This document shows positions 36,042 through 46,000 of a DNA stretch of 64,000 bases, one piece after another. The stretch comes from Zetaproteobacteria bacterium CG_4_9_14_3_um_filter_49_83. Its GTDB lineage: Bacteria > Pseudomonadota > Zetaproteobacteria > Mariprofundales > Mariprofundaceae. Position 1 is the stretch's first letter, and every line of letters starts with the position of its first letter. The position numbers and the translations under genes are program-made. Where the stretch lies: assembly GCA_002791545.1 (NCBI GenBank), contig PFXG01000079.1, positions 1 through 64,000 on the forward strand, read 5' to 3'. The notes under the pieces were generated by a model. That model saw only the letters and a program-made list of their open reading frames with translations. It searched no databases and was not told the DNA's origin.

Positions 36042-37301
36042 GTGAGTAACTATATGGATTCCATAGCAACGATGTATGATCTCAAGATTACACATGCGCC
36101 CGATGCAGGCGGTCACTTCGGCATGTACGGAGGCCGTTTTGCGGCTGAAACCCTGATGCAGCCTTTAAAAGAAATCGAAGAAGCATTTTTTGAAGCTTGG
36201 GCTGACCCTGAATTTCATGCTGAACGTATGCATTTGCTAAAGCATTATGTCGGGCGCGCTACGCCTTTGTACCATGCTAAACATCTGACGGCTAAAGTCG
36301 GTGGGGCACAGATTTATCTGAAGCGCGAAGACTTGAATCATACCGGCGCGCATAAGATCAATAACACCATTGGGCAGGCTTTACTGGCTCGTCGCATGGG
36401 TAAAAAGAAAGTTATTGCGGAAACAGGTGCAGGTCAGCATGGCGTGGCGACTGCTACGGTGGCGGCTATGTTTAATATGCAATGTGATATCTATATGGGA
36501 CGGGAAGATATTCGGCGGCAGGAACCGAATGTGTTCCGTATGAAATTGCTTGGGGCCAATGTGGTACCGGTTGATTCCGGAACAGCTACGCTGAAAGATG
36601 CTGTTAATGAGGCGCTGCGTGTGTGGGTGGCTACGTGTGAAGATACCTATTACATTTTTGGTACGGCAGCGGGTCCACACCCTTTTCCGTTGATGGTGCG
36701 GCAATTTCATACGGTGATCGGTCAGGAAGCCAGGGCCCAGTGTCTGGATCAGGCCGGTAAATTACCGGATGTAGCAGTGGCATGTGTGGGCGGCGGCTCC
36801 AATGCAATGGGCTTATTACATCCGTTTCGTGATGATAATGTGCGTTTGGTGGCGGTAGAGGCTGCAGGGCACGGGCTGGAATCCGGCGAGCATGCGGCAG
36901 CTCTGGCCAAGGGAAGAGCCGGTATTATTCACGGTTCTTTGAGTTATCTGCTGGATGATGATGAAGGCCAGGTGCAGGGGACGCATAGTATTTCAGCCGG
37001 ACTGGATTACCCGGGGGTCGGGCCTGAATTGGCGGCTATGATGTCTTCCGGTCGCCTTGAGCTGGATAGTGCAACTGATGACGATGCATTGGAGGCTTTC
37101 AAAACACTGACTCGCAGCGAAGGGATTATTCCCGCGCTTGAATCGAGTCACGCTTTGGCGGCAGGTATTCGTCTGGCGGCATCGATGCAGCCAGATCAGG
37201 TGTTGTTGATTAACTTATCAGGACGCGGTGATAAAGACCTTGGAACGGTGATGGAAAAATTTTCGCATCTGATGTCTGGTGAAGAGGGTTCAGCAGCATG
37301 A
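36042..37301 (+). CDS. trpB: tryptophan synthase beta subunit
   Basis: Condenses indole with serine, PLP-dependent. 419 residues. The PLP lysine lies in HTGAHKINN, with [11 protein letters not shown] and [13 protein letters not shown] (phosphate loop). Starts at GTG 36042, 4 nt after trpF; ATG 36054 is a possible alternative. The stop overlaps trpA by 4 bp, as expected for a complex made in equal amounts. Confidence 0.97.
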   Translation: MSNYMDSIATMYDLKITHAPDAGGHFGMYGGRFAAETLMQPLKEIEEAFFEAWADPEFHAERMHLLKHYVGRATPLYHAKHLTAKVGGAQIYLKREDLNHTGAHKINNTIGQALLARRMGKKKVIAETGAGQHGVATATVAAMFNMQCDIYMGREDIRRQEPNVFRMKLLGANVVPVDSGTATLKDAVNEALRVWVATCEDTYYIFGTAAGPHPFPLMVRQFHTVIGQEARAQCLDQAGKLPDVAVACVGGGSNAMGLLHPFRDDNVRLVAVEAAGHGLESGEHAAALAKGRAGIIHGSLSYLLDDDEGQVQGTHSISAGLDYPGVGPELAAMMSSGRLELDSATDDDALEAFKTLTRSEGIIPALESSHALAAGIRLAASMQPDQVLLINLSGRGDKDLGTVMEKFSHLMSGEEGSAA

Positions 37302-38125
37302 CTAATATGCAAGGTGAAGATCGATTAAAAGCGTTGTTCCAGCGCTGCAAGGCTGAGCAGCGTGCTGCGCTGGTTGGATATTTAACGGCCGGAGATCCGA
37401 ACATCCAGTTGTCTGAGCAGCTCGTGCTTAAGCTGGCTGAGCAGGTGGATATTTTGGAAATCGGCATGCCATTTTCCGACCCGATGGCGGATGGACCGGT
37501 GATTCAGGCAGCCAGTGAACGTGCGCTGGCAGCTGGTACGGTCATGAAGGATGTGTTTGCCATAGCAAAGAAAGTTCGTGAAGCGCACCCTGATATCGGC
37601 ATTGTCCTGATGGGGTATGCCAACACGCCCTATACCATCGGCTTTGAGGTGTTTGCCCGTCAGGCGGTTTCGGCGGGTGTGGACGGCGTGCTGCTGGTCG
37701 ATATTCCACCCGAGGAAGGGTATATCTGCGATGGTATTTTTAAACAATATGGTTTGAAACGGATACTACTTTTGTCGCCGACCTCAACAGATGAACGAAT
37801 TCAACTGGCAGCCGAAGCTGGCAGTGGCTTTTTGTATTATGTTTCGCTCAATGGTATTACCGGGGCGGAGATGGGGGATATTCAGAAAGTTCAGCAGCAA
37901 GTTGAGAATATTAGAAAATTCACTGATTTACCTGTCTGTGTAGGTTTTGGAATTAAAACCCCGGCGCAGGCAAAAGCTGTAGCAGTTTTTTCCGATGGTG
38001 TGGTCGTTGGCAGTCACTTTGTGATGCAGATCACATCCAATCTTGAACAAATCTTTTTAATGGCGGATGCTTTGGAATCGGTTGCGCAACCCATGCGACA
38101 GGCAATGGGACGGGGGAAGGTTTGA
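37298..38125 (+). CDS. trpA: tryptophan synthase alpha subunit
   Basis: Cleaves indole-3-glycerol phosphate and channels indole to TrpB. 275 residues, TIM barrel. Catalytic Glu in [15 protein letters not shown] and Asp in [10 protein letters not shown]; phosphate site near [10 protein letters not shown] and [11 protein letters not shown]. Coupled to trpB (4-bp overlap) and to the next gene (TTGA overlap). Confidence 0.97.
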   Translation: MTNMQGEDRLKALFQRCKAEQRAALVGYLTAGDPNIQLSEQLVLKLAEQVDILEIGMPFSDPMADGPVIQAASERALAAGTVMKDVFAIAKKVREAHPDIGIVLMGYANTPYTIGFEVFARQAVSAGVDGVLLVDIPPEEGYICDGIFKQYGLKRILLLSPTSTDERIQLAAEAGSGFLYYVSLNGITGAEMGDIQKVQQQVENIRKFTDLPVCVGFGIKTPAQAKAVAVFSDGVVVGSHFVMQITSNLEQIFLMADALESVAQPMRQAMGRGKV

Positions 38126-38913
38126 GAATTAAAGTATTAGGCTGTTATGGTGGCCAGCTTCGCGGTTATGCGTTGTCTTCATTTTTAGTCAATGAATCGA
38201 TTCTGCTTGATGCAGGTTGTCCGACAAGAGCATTAACGCTGGAAGAACAGCGTCATATTCACCACCTGTTTGTTTCACACGTTCATCTTGACCATATACA
38301 GGATATTGCTTTTCTGGCCGATAATCGAGCTTTGAAGCGCATGGGAGAAGATGTGAAGCGAACGATTTCCATCCATACCCTGCAAGAAAATATCGATATT
38401 ATAAAAGAACATTTTCTGAATGATTTGATCTGGCCTGATTTTACGGTGATTCCTACGGTTGATGATCCTATTTTGATTATGCAACCTGTTACTCCTTATG
38501 AAAGTATTGTGGTTGATGGCATCAAAGTGACCTCGATTCCAGTTGCTCATCCGGTGCCATGCACGGCTTTTATGCTGGAAGATAACGGATGCCAGTTTAT
38601 TTACTCGGCTGATACAGGTGTCACCGATGAACTGTGGCGCGTTGCCAATGAGCAGGCTAATCTGAAAGGGATTATTATCGATTGTTCATTCCCCAACGCC
38701 TATGAGAAGCTGGCGCATATCAGCGGACACCTCACCCCACATCTGATGGCGCAGGAAGTTAAAAAGCTCAATGCCTATGGCGAAGTGCCCATTTACCTCT
38801 ATCATATGAAGCCTGAAACGATGGAACTGATGATTCAGCAAATCGAAGCAGAACGAATTCCAAACTTGCATTTACTTGACCAAACTGTCGAAATTTTAGT
38901 CGGAGAAGCGTAA
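38122..38913 (+). CDS. class II 3',5'-cyclic nucleotide phosphodiesterase (MBL fold)
   Basis: Metallo-beta-lactamase-fold cAMP phosphodiesterase of the CpdP/class II type, 263 residues. Metal-binding SHVHLDHIQDI (HxHxDH) near residue 52, later ligands in IPVAHPVPCTAFM and YSADTG, and HISGHLTPHL. TTG start overlapping the trpA stop (TTGA), so it is translationally coupled within the trp-acc run. Family identification good; the in vivo substrate (cAMP or cGMP) is unknown. Confidence 0.85.
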   Translation: MRIKVLGCYGGQLRGYALSSFLVNESILLDAGCPTRALTLEEQRHIHHLFVSHVHLDHIQDIAFLADNRALKRMGEDVKRTISIHTLQENIDIIKEHFLNDLIWPDFTVIPTVDDPILIMQPVTPYESIVVDGIKVTSIPVAHPVPCTAFMLEDNGCQFIYSADTGVTDELWRVANEQANLKGIIIDCSFPNAYEKLAHISGHLTPHLMAQEVKKLNAYGEVPIYLYHMKPETMELMIQQIEAERIPNLHLLDQTVEILVGEA

Positions 38914-38914
38914 T

Positions 38915-39787
38915 ATGAACTGGCTGACGCGCTTGATTGAGAGCCCTAAAACTATCCTGTCCAGTAAAGCTGAAAGCGGAGCGCCTGAAGGTCTCTGGTT
39001 GAAGTGTCCCGGTTGCGGGGAAACACTGCATAATAAAGAGTTAATGCGATCCCTGATGGTATGTGCCCGTTGTCAGCATCATTTGCGTATTTCAGCCGAG
39101 GAGCGCGCTAAGTTTTTGTTTGATGAAGATACGTTTGAAGAATTCGATGCTAACCTGACATCTATCGATCCTCTCGAATTTAAAGATTTAAAACGTTATA
39201 AAGATCGAATCAAAGAAGCCAACAAGAAAGTCGGTGATCATGACGCCATGCGCAATTATCTCGGCGATATTTGTGGTAAAACGGTGTCGACATCTATTTT
39301 CGAGTTTAAATATATGGGCGGCAGCATGGGCTCTGTGGTTGGTGAGAAAATTGTCAGAGGTATGGAGCTGGCAGTAGAACGCGGTTGTCCGTATTTGCTG
39401 ATTACAGCTTCTGGCGGCGCGCGCATGCAGGAAAGTCTTTTTTCTCTGATGCAGATGGCAAAAACCTCTTCCGCCGCCAATCGGCTGCGCGATACCAGGT
39501 TACCTTTTGTCTGTTTGTTGACTGACCCGACCATGGGGGGCGTTTCTGCTTCTGTGGCATGGTTAGGCGATGTTATCGTGGCTGAGCCGGGGGCTTTGAT
39601 CGGCTTTGCCGGTCCGCGAGTGATTCAGGAAACGGTGGGCGAAAAGCTTCCCGAAGGTTTCCAGCGACCTGAATTTTTGCGCGATCACGGCCTGATTGAC
39701 GACATCATTCATCGCAAGGATCAGCGGCAGTATTTTAAAACGCTGTTTGATCATTTGCAGCAGCGTGCTTACCGTCAGGTTGCCTAG
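38915..39787 (+). CDS. accD: acetyl-CoA carboxylase carboxyltransferase beta
   Basis: Carboxyltransferase half that, with AccA, makes malonyl-CoA. 290 residues. N-terminal zinc finger LKCPGCGETL and VCARCQHHLRIS (residues about 29-55), then the crotonase-like core LITASGGARMQESLFSLMQM and LTDPTMGGVSASVAWLGDV. Begins one base after the phosphodiesterase stop. In many proteobacteria accD lies between trpA and folC, as here. Confidence 0.96.
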   Translation: MNWLTRLIESPKTILSSKAESGAPEGLWLKCPGCGETLHNKELMRSLMVCARCQHHLRISAEERAKFLFDEDTFEEFDANLTSIDPLEFKDLKRYKDRIKEANKKVGDHDAMRNYLGDICGKTVSTSIFEFKYMGGSMGSVVGEKIVRGMELAVERGCPYLLITASGGARMQESLFSLMQMAKTSSAANRLRDTRLPFVCLLTDPTMGGVSASVAWLGDVIVAEPGALIGFAGPRVIQETVGEKLPEGFQRPEFLRDHGLIDDIIHRKDQRQYFKTLFDHLQQRAYRQVA

Positions 39788-39791
39788 GAGC

Positions 39792-39943
39792 CTGTCCGAG
39801 AATAGAAGAACCTACTGCGGCAAAGCGGATATTGGCCATTTTCCCCGTTCATTGTCGTTAAATGCAAGCAGCATTCGCCTCACATGAACGGAAAAAGTGA
39901 CTCAATCCCGCTTTCCCTCGCGACGGTTCCTATTCTCGGACAG
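39792..39943. mobile_element. MITE-like element with terminal inverted repeats
   Basis: 152-bp non-coding element. Ends are inverted: CTGTCCGAGAATAG at 39792-39805 with its complement at 39930-39943, continuing as AAGAACC (left) versus GGTTCC (right), about 18-19 matching positions in all. Nothing inside encodes a protein. It sits between accD and folC. A small palindromic insertion or a decayed IS end pair; the transposase family is not identifiable from sequence alone. Confidence 0.6.
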
Positions 39944-39966
39944 CCTTCTGGCAGGTTGCCTGATTG

Positions 39967-41151
39967 ATGGCAGGCAACCAACAATCACTTTTAATAACAT
40001 GTCCAAAACCTGATTCGGTAGCAGGTTGGCTGGCTATGCTGGATCAGCCGCAGGCTGATCGGGATTATCAGCCCGGCCATGAGCGTATGCATCGTTTGCT
40101 GAGCAGGCTGGAGCTGAAAAAACCGGCTTACCGCATTCGCATTGCCGGAACCAATGGCAAAGGATCGACCGCTCACATGACAGCGAATGCTTTGCAGGCT
40201 GCCGGTTTGAAGGTTGGGCTGTTTACCTCACCACATATTCTGCATTTTAATGAGCGTATCCGTATTCATGGGTTGGATATTACCGATGAACAGTTGGCGC
40301 ATTTGCTGGAGCTGTTGGTACCGACCGCGCTGGAGATGGGCGCTTCCTATTTTGAAACAGCAACGGCTATTGCATTGCAGGCATTCAGTGATGCATGTGT
40401 CGATGTTGAAATCCTGGAGGCTGGAGTCGGAGCGCGTTTTGATTCTACAACATCGGTGCCTGCCGATATGGCTCTTCTTACACCAGTCGGTCTTGATCAT
40501 CAGAACTGGCTGGGAGACACATTAATTCGTATTGCCGATGAAAAGTCATGGATCTTTTCCGGCTGTAAGTCTTGTTATTCCGCACCTCAGAATGCCGATG
40601 TCATGCGTCTGCTGAAAGAGAAACGTGCTGATTTGCAAGTTGTGCTTGCTCTGGCTGAACAACCACTGCGCATGTTGGGGCAGCATCAAAAGGGAAATGC
40701 GGCGCTGGCGCTCGCAGCGGCTGAGCATGTGTGTGGCGAGTTGCTTGTGCATTGCGATGATGAGTGTCTGAGTGATGCAGTTGCGTATACTCTGGTTCCC
40801 GGGCGCTTGCATAAGGTGAATTATCAACATGCAAGCATTTGGCTTGATGCGGGTCACAATATGCATGCCATCGAGGCGCTGATGCCAGCTATAGCAAGGC
40901 TGGCTGATCCGCTGGATGCAATTCTTGTTTTCACCCGCGAGGACAGATCTCTGGATGATGCGTTGCCGATGCTTAAGGCAGCGGCCCTGCGTATTGTGGT
41001 TTCCCGGCGTTCTGATCCGGTTCATGGCTATGCAGATGTGATCGATGGGCTGGAATCTGTACTGATGGGCAAGAAAGACGCCAAAATTCTTGTGCTGGGT
41101 TCATTTACGACAGTTGCCCGGGTGCTGAACTGGCTGAAGGAGCGCAGTTAG
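39967..41151 (+). CDS. folC: folylpolyglutamate/dihydrofolate synthase (resident copy)
   Basis: Adds glutamates to folate and activates dihydropteroate. 395 residues, ATG at 39967. Seen: RIAGTNGKGSTAHM P-loop (about residue 57), GLFTSPHILHFNERIRI, GASYFETATAIALQAF, LTPVGLDHQNWLGDTL, and WLDAGHNMHA. Complete and in place behind accD. A second, shorter and more G+C-rich folC lies at 49840, making this the functional copy. Confidence 0.94.
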   Translation: MAGNQQSLLITCPKPDSVAGWLAMLDQPQADRDYQPGHERMHRLLSRLELKKPAYRIRIAGTNGKGSTAHMTANALQAAGLKVGLFTSPHILHFNERIRIHGLDITDEQLAHLLELLVPTALEMGASYFETATAIALQAFSDACVDVEILEAGVGARFDSTTSVPADMALLTPVGLDHQNWLGDTLIRIADEKSWIFSGCKSCYSAPQNADVMRLLKEKRADLQVVLALAEQPLRMLGQHQKGNAALALAAAEHVCGELLVHCDDECLSDAVAYTLVPGRLHKVNYQHASIWLDAGHNMHAIEALMPAIARLADPLDAILVFTREDRSLDDALPMLKAAALRIVVSRRSDPVHGYADVIDGLESVLMGKKDAKILVLGSFTTVARVLNWLKERS

Positions 41152-41184
41152 CCACCGTATTTGCTCTGTGCTATATTTTCAAGC

Positions 41185-42387
41185 ATGGGCCACGATCCGA
41201 TATTATTTACCATGTTTCTCATCTTCTTCGGCGCTTCAATATTGGCGACGCTGGCTTTGTTTGTGCGCCAGTCATTGCTGGTTGTGTATGTGGCGCTGGG
41301 AATATTGTGTGGTCCGGCAGTGCTGGGTTGGGTTGCAGATGCATCGCTGATCGCGGAGTTGTCGCATATTGGTATCGTGTTTCTGCTGTTCCTCTTAGGC
41401 ATGAATCTTCCACCGCAAAAATTACTGCGTATGTTTTCAGAAACGATGAAGGTGACGTTGCTCAGTTCATGTGCCTTTACCTCTACCGGCTTTACCATCG
41501 CCTGGCTTTTTGGTTTTTCTTTAGCAGAAGCACTGGTCATTGGTGTCGCCTTTTTGTTTTCCAGCACCATCATTGCATTAAAGCTGTTGCCCACGACAGT
41601 GTTGCATCACCAGCGAGCGGGCGGCACCGTGATCAGTATTTTATTATTTCAGGATGTAATCGCGGTACTTGCATTGTTGTTGCTGCAGGGTGGTAACGAT
41701 CACGGAACCGGACAGGGGCTGCTGTCTTTTGCCGGTGACAATGTGTTTCTCGCCATTATCACAAGTCTGCTCAGCTTGCCGGTGATGGGTGTAATTGTGT
41801 ATGTGGTCAACAGGTTTGTGCTTCTTCGATTGTTTCAACGCTATGATGTGTTACAGGAATATCTTTTTTTGCTGGCGATTGGAAGTTGTCTGGGCGCCGC
41901 TCAACTGGCTTCATTTTTGGGTCTTTCCTATGAGATTGGTGCATTTATGGCCGGAGTAGCTTTGGCCAGTAGCCCGATCTCTTTACATATTTCCGAGCGT
42001 CTGAAACCGCTACGAGATTTTTTCCTGATTATTTTCTTCTTTTCAATTGGCGCAGGCTTTAATCCGTTGGATCTGGCGCAAGTTCTCTTGCCGGCAATTA
42101 TATTGGCTGTGGCAGCGGTTTGGCTGAAGCCCTTGTTGTTTGCATTGTTACTGAAGGGGTCGGGTGAAACTTCGGCAATGTCCGACGAGATTGGAGCCAG
42201 ACTTGGCCAAATGAGTGAGTTCTCACTGTTGATTTCGGCGCTGGCCGTTCAGTTGCAGGTGATTGGTTCGCAAGCCTCCGATTTGATTGAACTGGCAACG
42301 CTGCTGAGTTTTGTGGTGTCTTCATGGTGGGTAGTTCGACGTTATCCAACCCCGATGGGGGCAGCCAGCCACTTGTTTCGCGATTAG
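41185..42387 (+). CDS. Kef-type monovalent cation:proton antiporter (CPA2)
   Basis: Membrane antiporter of about 400 residues with roughly 12 hydrophobic helices and no RCK/NAD domain at the end. Helix signatures LALFVRQSLLVVYVALGILCGPAVLG and HIGIVFLLFLLGMNLP are typical of KefB/CPA2 proteins. Start taken at ATG 41185; TTG 41161 in the same frame is also possible. Possibly K+/H+ or Na+/H+ exchange; not resolvable here. The last ordinary chromosomal gene before the island. Confidence 0.87.
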   Translation: MGHDPILFTMFLIFFGASILATLALFVRQSLLVVYVALGILCGPAVLGWVADASLIAELSHIGIVFLLFLLGMNLPPQKLLRMFSETMKVTLLSSCAFTSTGFTIAWLFGFSLAEALVIGVAFLFSSTIIALKLLPTTVLHHQRAGGTVISILLFQDVIAVLALLLLQGGNDHGTGQGLLSFAGDNVFLAIITSLLSLPVMGVIVYVVNRFVLLRLFQRYDVLQEYLFLLAIGSCLGAAQLASFLGLSYEIGAFMAGVALASSPISLHISERLKPLRDFFLIIFFFSIGAGFNPLDLAQVLLPAIILAVAAVWLKPLLFALLLKGSGETSAMSDEIGARLGQMSEFSLLISALAVQLQVIGSQASDLIELATLLSFVVSSWWVVRRYPTPMGAASHLFRD

Positions 42388-42502
42388 GAGAGGGGGTTGT
42401 CGGCTGTTGTGATGAGGGCTGTTTAGCACAATGATATGTCGCCATGTTGCTCAAGGCTTGATTTCAATCGTCTTAACGGATTTCATTGGTAAGATGGGTC
42501 AA

Positions 42503-42553
42503 GTCTATCATCGTATCATTATTTGGTGAATTCAAGTTGGTATAATGATAGAC
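42503..42553. repeat. inverted repeat near island edge
   Basis: GTCTATCAT (42503-42511) and ATGATAGAC (42545-42553), a perfect 9-bp inverted repeat with a 33-nt spacer; outer sequence again ends in GGGTC and GACCC-type steps. Part of a non-coding stretch (42388-42670) in which I see no supported gene. Confidence 0.4.
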
Positions 42554-42583
42554 CCCGATGGTGCGTTTTTAGAAATAGACAAC

Positions 42584-42609
42584 GAATGTGTAAATGTCAA
42601 GGCTGCCCC
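42584..42609. repeat. dispersed REP-like arm, second copy
   Basis: A 26-nt sequence matching 22 of 26 positions with the right arm at 18497-18522. Marks a shared short repeat family present at both accessory regions. Confidence 0.5.
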
Positions 42610-42670
42610 GGTTTTTTTTGCCCGTTTTTTGCTCTTTTTCCTCTAATTTTTCAGATGGAATCGGAACCGG

Positions 42671-42877
42671 GTCACCCATTATGCCGTTGTCACCCATTAT
42701 GCCGAAGTGATGCCAACTAAGGAGATTGTGTGAGAAAGATCAAGAAAGTGTTGCAACTGAAATGTGCCAGCAAGCGCCAAATTGCCCGCGCCACGGTGGC
42801 GGAGTGCGACCTGCGCAAGATCGCCAATGCCGGTTTGAGCTGGTCTCTGGCGACAGGCTGCTAGAGGCGTTGCTCTG
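42671..42877 (+). mobile_element. truncated IS21-family left end with istA remnant
   Basis: Two direct copies of GTCACCCATTATGCCG (42671-42686 and 42689-42704), period 18 bp, like the multiple terminal repeats of IS21 elements. AAGGAG then precedes a GTG at 42730, whose product begins VRKIKKVLQLKCASKRQIAR and includes AGLSWSL, matching the N-terminus of an IstA transposase (HTH). The frame stops at 42864; the +1 frame continues DRLLEALL, typical IstA sequence, before TGA at 42877. The rest of istA and istB are absent. Confidence 0.7.
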
Positions 42878-42878
42878 A

Positions 42879-42964
42879 AATGAACGCAGATAATCTCACC
42901 CCGACCTCGCCCCCACCACCAAACCCACCGCCCCCGAAAGCTGGCTAGCCTCGACCATCAAACC
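42879..42964 (+). pseudogene. folC: 5' scrap of a second folC with internal deletion
   Basis: 42879-42946 repeats the first 69 bp of the truncated folC at 49839 almost exactly (two mismatches and one indel). It then jumps, at 42948-42964, to a copy of the internal GLDHQ-coding segment found at 50366-50382 (16 of 17 match). So it is a donor-type folC with about 420 bp deleted, carrying a TAG after 22 codons. Not the resident folC at 39967. Confidence 0.75.
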
Positions 42965-43036
42965 AATAGTACCTACAATCTGGGCTGAGATTGAATGCTG
43001 GCGGGAGTAATCTGGCCTGACTGAAAGGGGGAGTCC

Positions 43037-46000
43037 ATGCACAACTTGTTGCTCGTTATCAGCAGGGAACTGCAAATAATTTTGCAAACCAATCTGTTGT
43101 TATTGGCGGATGATTGGTGGGAACGTCATGTTCTTGCTGTTTTGACTTATCAGCAACAGGAGAGGGTCAAACAATCCCGCATCAATGATTTTTCCTGCCT
43201 TGATCTGGCCGCCCTACTGCGCGTTCTCGATCAGAACTGGTATGAATTATCACAACAAAATCACTGGCCAAAAGAGGGGCGCAACTGGCTGAAAGAGGCG
43301 CAGACCATCCGAAACCGCTGGGCACACGCCACAATTACGGCGGTAGAGCCGCAGGATGTTTACCGTGATTGCGATACCCTTGAACGTCTCTCCGCCATGC
43401 TTGGAGCCAGCCACTCAACCTTGGCCAATATTGCTGAATACAAACAGCAGCAGTTGATTTTGCTTGCGCAGCCTCTCGCCCCATCTGTTGCCACTACCCC
43501 AACGATGCCCCCGCCCGTGAATGTTCCGGCTGGCCATCGCTTTGTAGTCGGCCAATTGTTATGCCTGAAAAGCAACCGCACCTGCCAATTCCCCGTGATG
43601 CAGGTGCTGGAGTCGCCAAACTCCGAACGTCGCTATCAGGTTTTTGAGAACAATAAAATTTCCCGTTACTACGAAAGCCAGTTGGAAGCTGTGGAGCACT
43701 CCCCGGATGAACGCTCCGTATTGCCGTTGGCTGATTTTCATGCCCGTCTGTCCGCGCTTCTGCTCACCTCTCCCGGCAGTGGCAACCTCTATTCGCTGCA
43801 TGCCGGACGGGTGCGCCATGTTCCCTACCAGTACCGCCCAGTCATCAAACTGCTTCATGCAGACCGTCCGCGCCTGCTGATTGCCGATGATGTAGGAGTT
43901 GGTAAAACAATTGAAGCAGGGCTGATTATCAAAGAGTTACAAGCTCGTTCCGAACTGGCTGCGGTACTGATTATCTGCCCCAAAGCCTTGGTTGCCGAAC
44001 AAAAATGGCAGAACGAGATGAGACGTTTCGGCGAATCGTTTGCACACCTTGATAGTGGAACATTGCGTTATTGTCTTGATGAAACCGATAAAGACGGCTC
44101 TTGGCCGAGTCGGTACGCCCGCTCCATCGTGCCGTTCTCTCTGCTCAACAGTGAGTTACTTGATGGCCAGAGCACAGGCCGAAAACGCAAAAAAGGGTTG
44201 CGCGACCTTGATCCACCACCGCACTTTGATCTGGTCATTGTTGACGAAGCACACCACATCCGAAATGCCGACACATGGACACATCGCTCTGTGCGCTTTT
44301 TCTGTGACCACGCCGAAGCGGTGATTTTTCTGACTGCCACGCCGATTCAGTTGGGCAATCAAGACCTGTTTACCCTGCTTTCGGTGCTACGCCCCGATCT
44401 GGTCATTGACCAAGCAAGTTTTGCTCAAATGTCCGAGCCGAATCAGTTCATCCATAACGCAGCGAACGCGATTCGTCGTCAATCTGCCGATTGGCAGCGG
44501 CAGGCCAAAAGTGCATTGCTTGAGGTCAGAACAACGGTTTGGGGAGACTTCTTTATTGCAGGCTCCCCCGAATTTCAACAGATATTGGACACGCTGGGCG
44601 ATAAGGCATGTTCAACCGGTGAACGTATTGCTCTGTTGCACAAGATAGAATCGCTCTCAACATTCAATGCGCTGATTAACCGCACGCGCAGGCGAGACAT
44701 CGGCGACTTCACCACCCGCAAGCCAGAGACGGTATCCGTTCTTTTCAGCAATTCTCAACAACAACTCCACGATCAACTGCTGAGGGTGGCTGGGAACATT
44801 TATTCCGTCACACACGGGCAGCAGATGATCCGTTTCATGTTGAGCACACTGCGCCGTCAAGCGGCCAGTTGCCTCCACGCCCTGCGCCCGATGCTTGAAC
44901 AGTGGTTGGCCAATAAATTCGATGAACTGGAACTGGCCGAAGAGGATGATTCTGACAGTGGCCCACCTTTGCAGTTGCCCTCGGTCAACGGGTTGCAACA
45001 GCAGATTCTTGAACTCATTGATGCTGCCAATGCGCTGGAAGAAGCCGACCCCAAACTGGACGCCTTCATCAACATCGTTCGCAACAAGCAGGCGCTGCCT
45101 AACAATAAGCTACTGGTTTTCACCAGTTTTCGGCATACGTTGTTCTACTTGGCCGAGCATCTGAAAGCTGCCGGGGTGCGTGTCGGACTGATGCACGGCG
45201 GAGTTGCCGACGATGAGCGGCGGGAGGTGCGCCAACGGTTTGCGTTGCCCAGAGATGAAGAGCATGCCTTGGATATTCTGCTTTCGACCGAAGTAGGCAG
45301 TGAAGGTCTCGACTTTCAGTTTTGCGATGCCATCGTCAACTACGACCTGCCGTGGAACCCGATGCGCATCGAGCAACGGATTGGCCGTATTGATCGTTAT
45401 GGTCAACAGAGCGAAACCGTGGCTATCTACAATTTGGTTACACCCGGAACCATAGATGCCGAAATCTACGAGCGGTGTTTATGGCGTATCGGCGTATTTC
45501 AGGCGGCACTGGGTGCCAGCGAAGAGATTCTTGGTCAAATTACCAAGGAACTTCATGATATATCAGAAAATCTCTCTCTGACTCCAGCCGAGAGGGAATC
45601 CCGCCTGCAACAACTGACCGACAACGAACTGCGTGCCATTCACGAACAAGAGACATTGGAGAAGCAGCAGGCCGAACTGTTCGGTTTGAGCGTGCCGAAC
45701 ATCAACGGAGAGATGGCAACTTCCGCTACCGGAGACTGGTTGTTACCCAACTCATTGCATCGGCTGGTTGCCCACTACCTGAACCACCGCTGCGGCAAGC
45801 CAGATGCGATTCTGGGAGAAAAGCCGCTCAAAACCCTCCGCCTCGATAAAGAGGCGCGCATGACGCTGCTTGATGAGTTCCGGCAACAAAAAGCAGAAGG
45901 GGCAGTTGCCCTGGAATGGGAGCGCTGGCTCAAAGGAACCGATCAACATTTGTCGGTCACGTTTGAACAGGATTGTGCTTGTGACCATGCCAGCGCCGCA

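Noticed and set aside
42671-42704. Short direct repeats as a possible CRISPR start
   Set aside because: Only two copies with a 2-nt gap and no spacers; they fit IS21 terminal repeats.
42523-42720. A 65-codon frame rich in Cys and Phe
   Set aside because: Overlaps the IS21-type terminal repeats, lacks a ribosome site; low-complexity chance frame.
42896-43087. Minus-strand frame repeating that at 49856-50044
   Set aside because: The similarity is just the opposite strand of the duplicated folC 5' end; no independent gene evidence.
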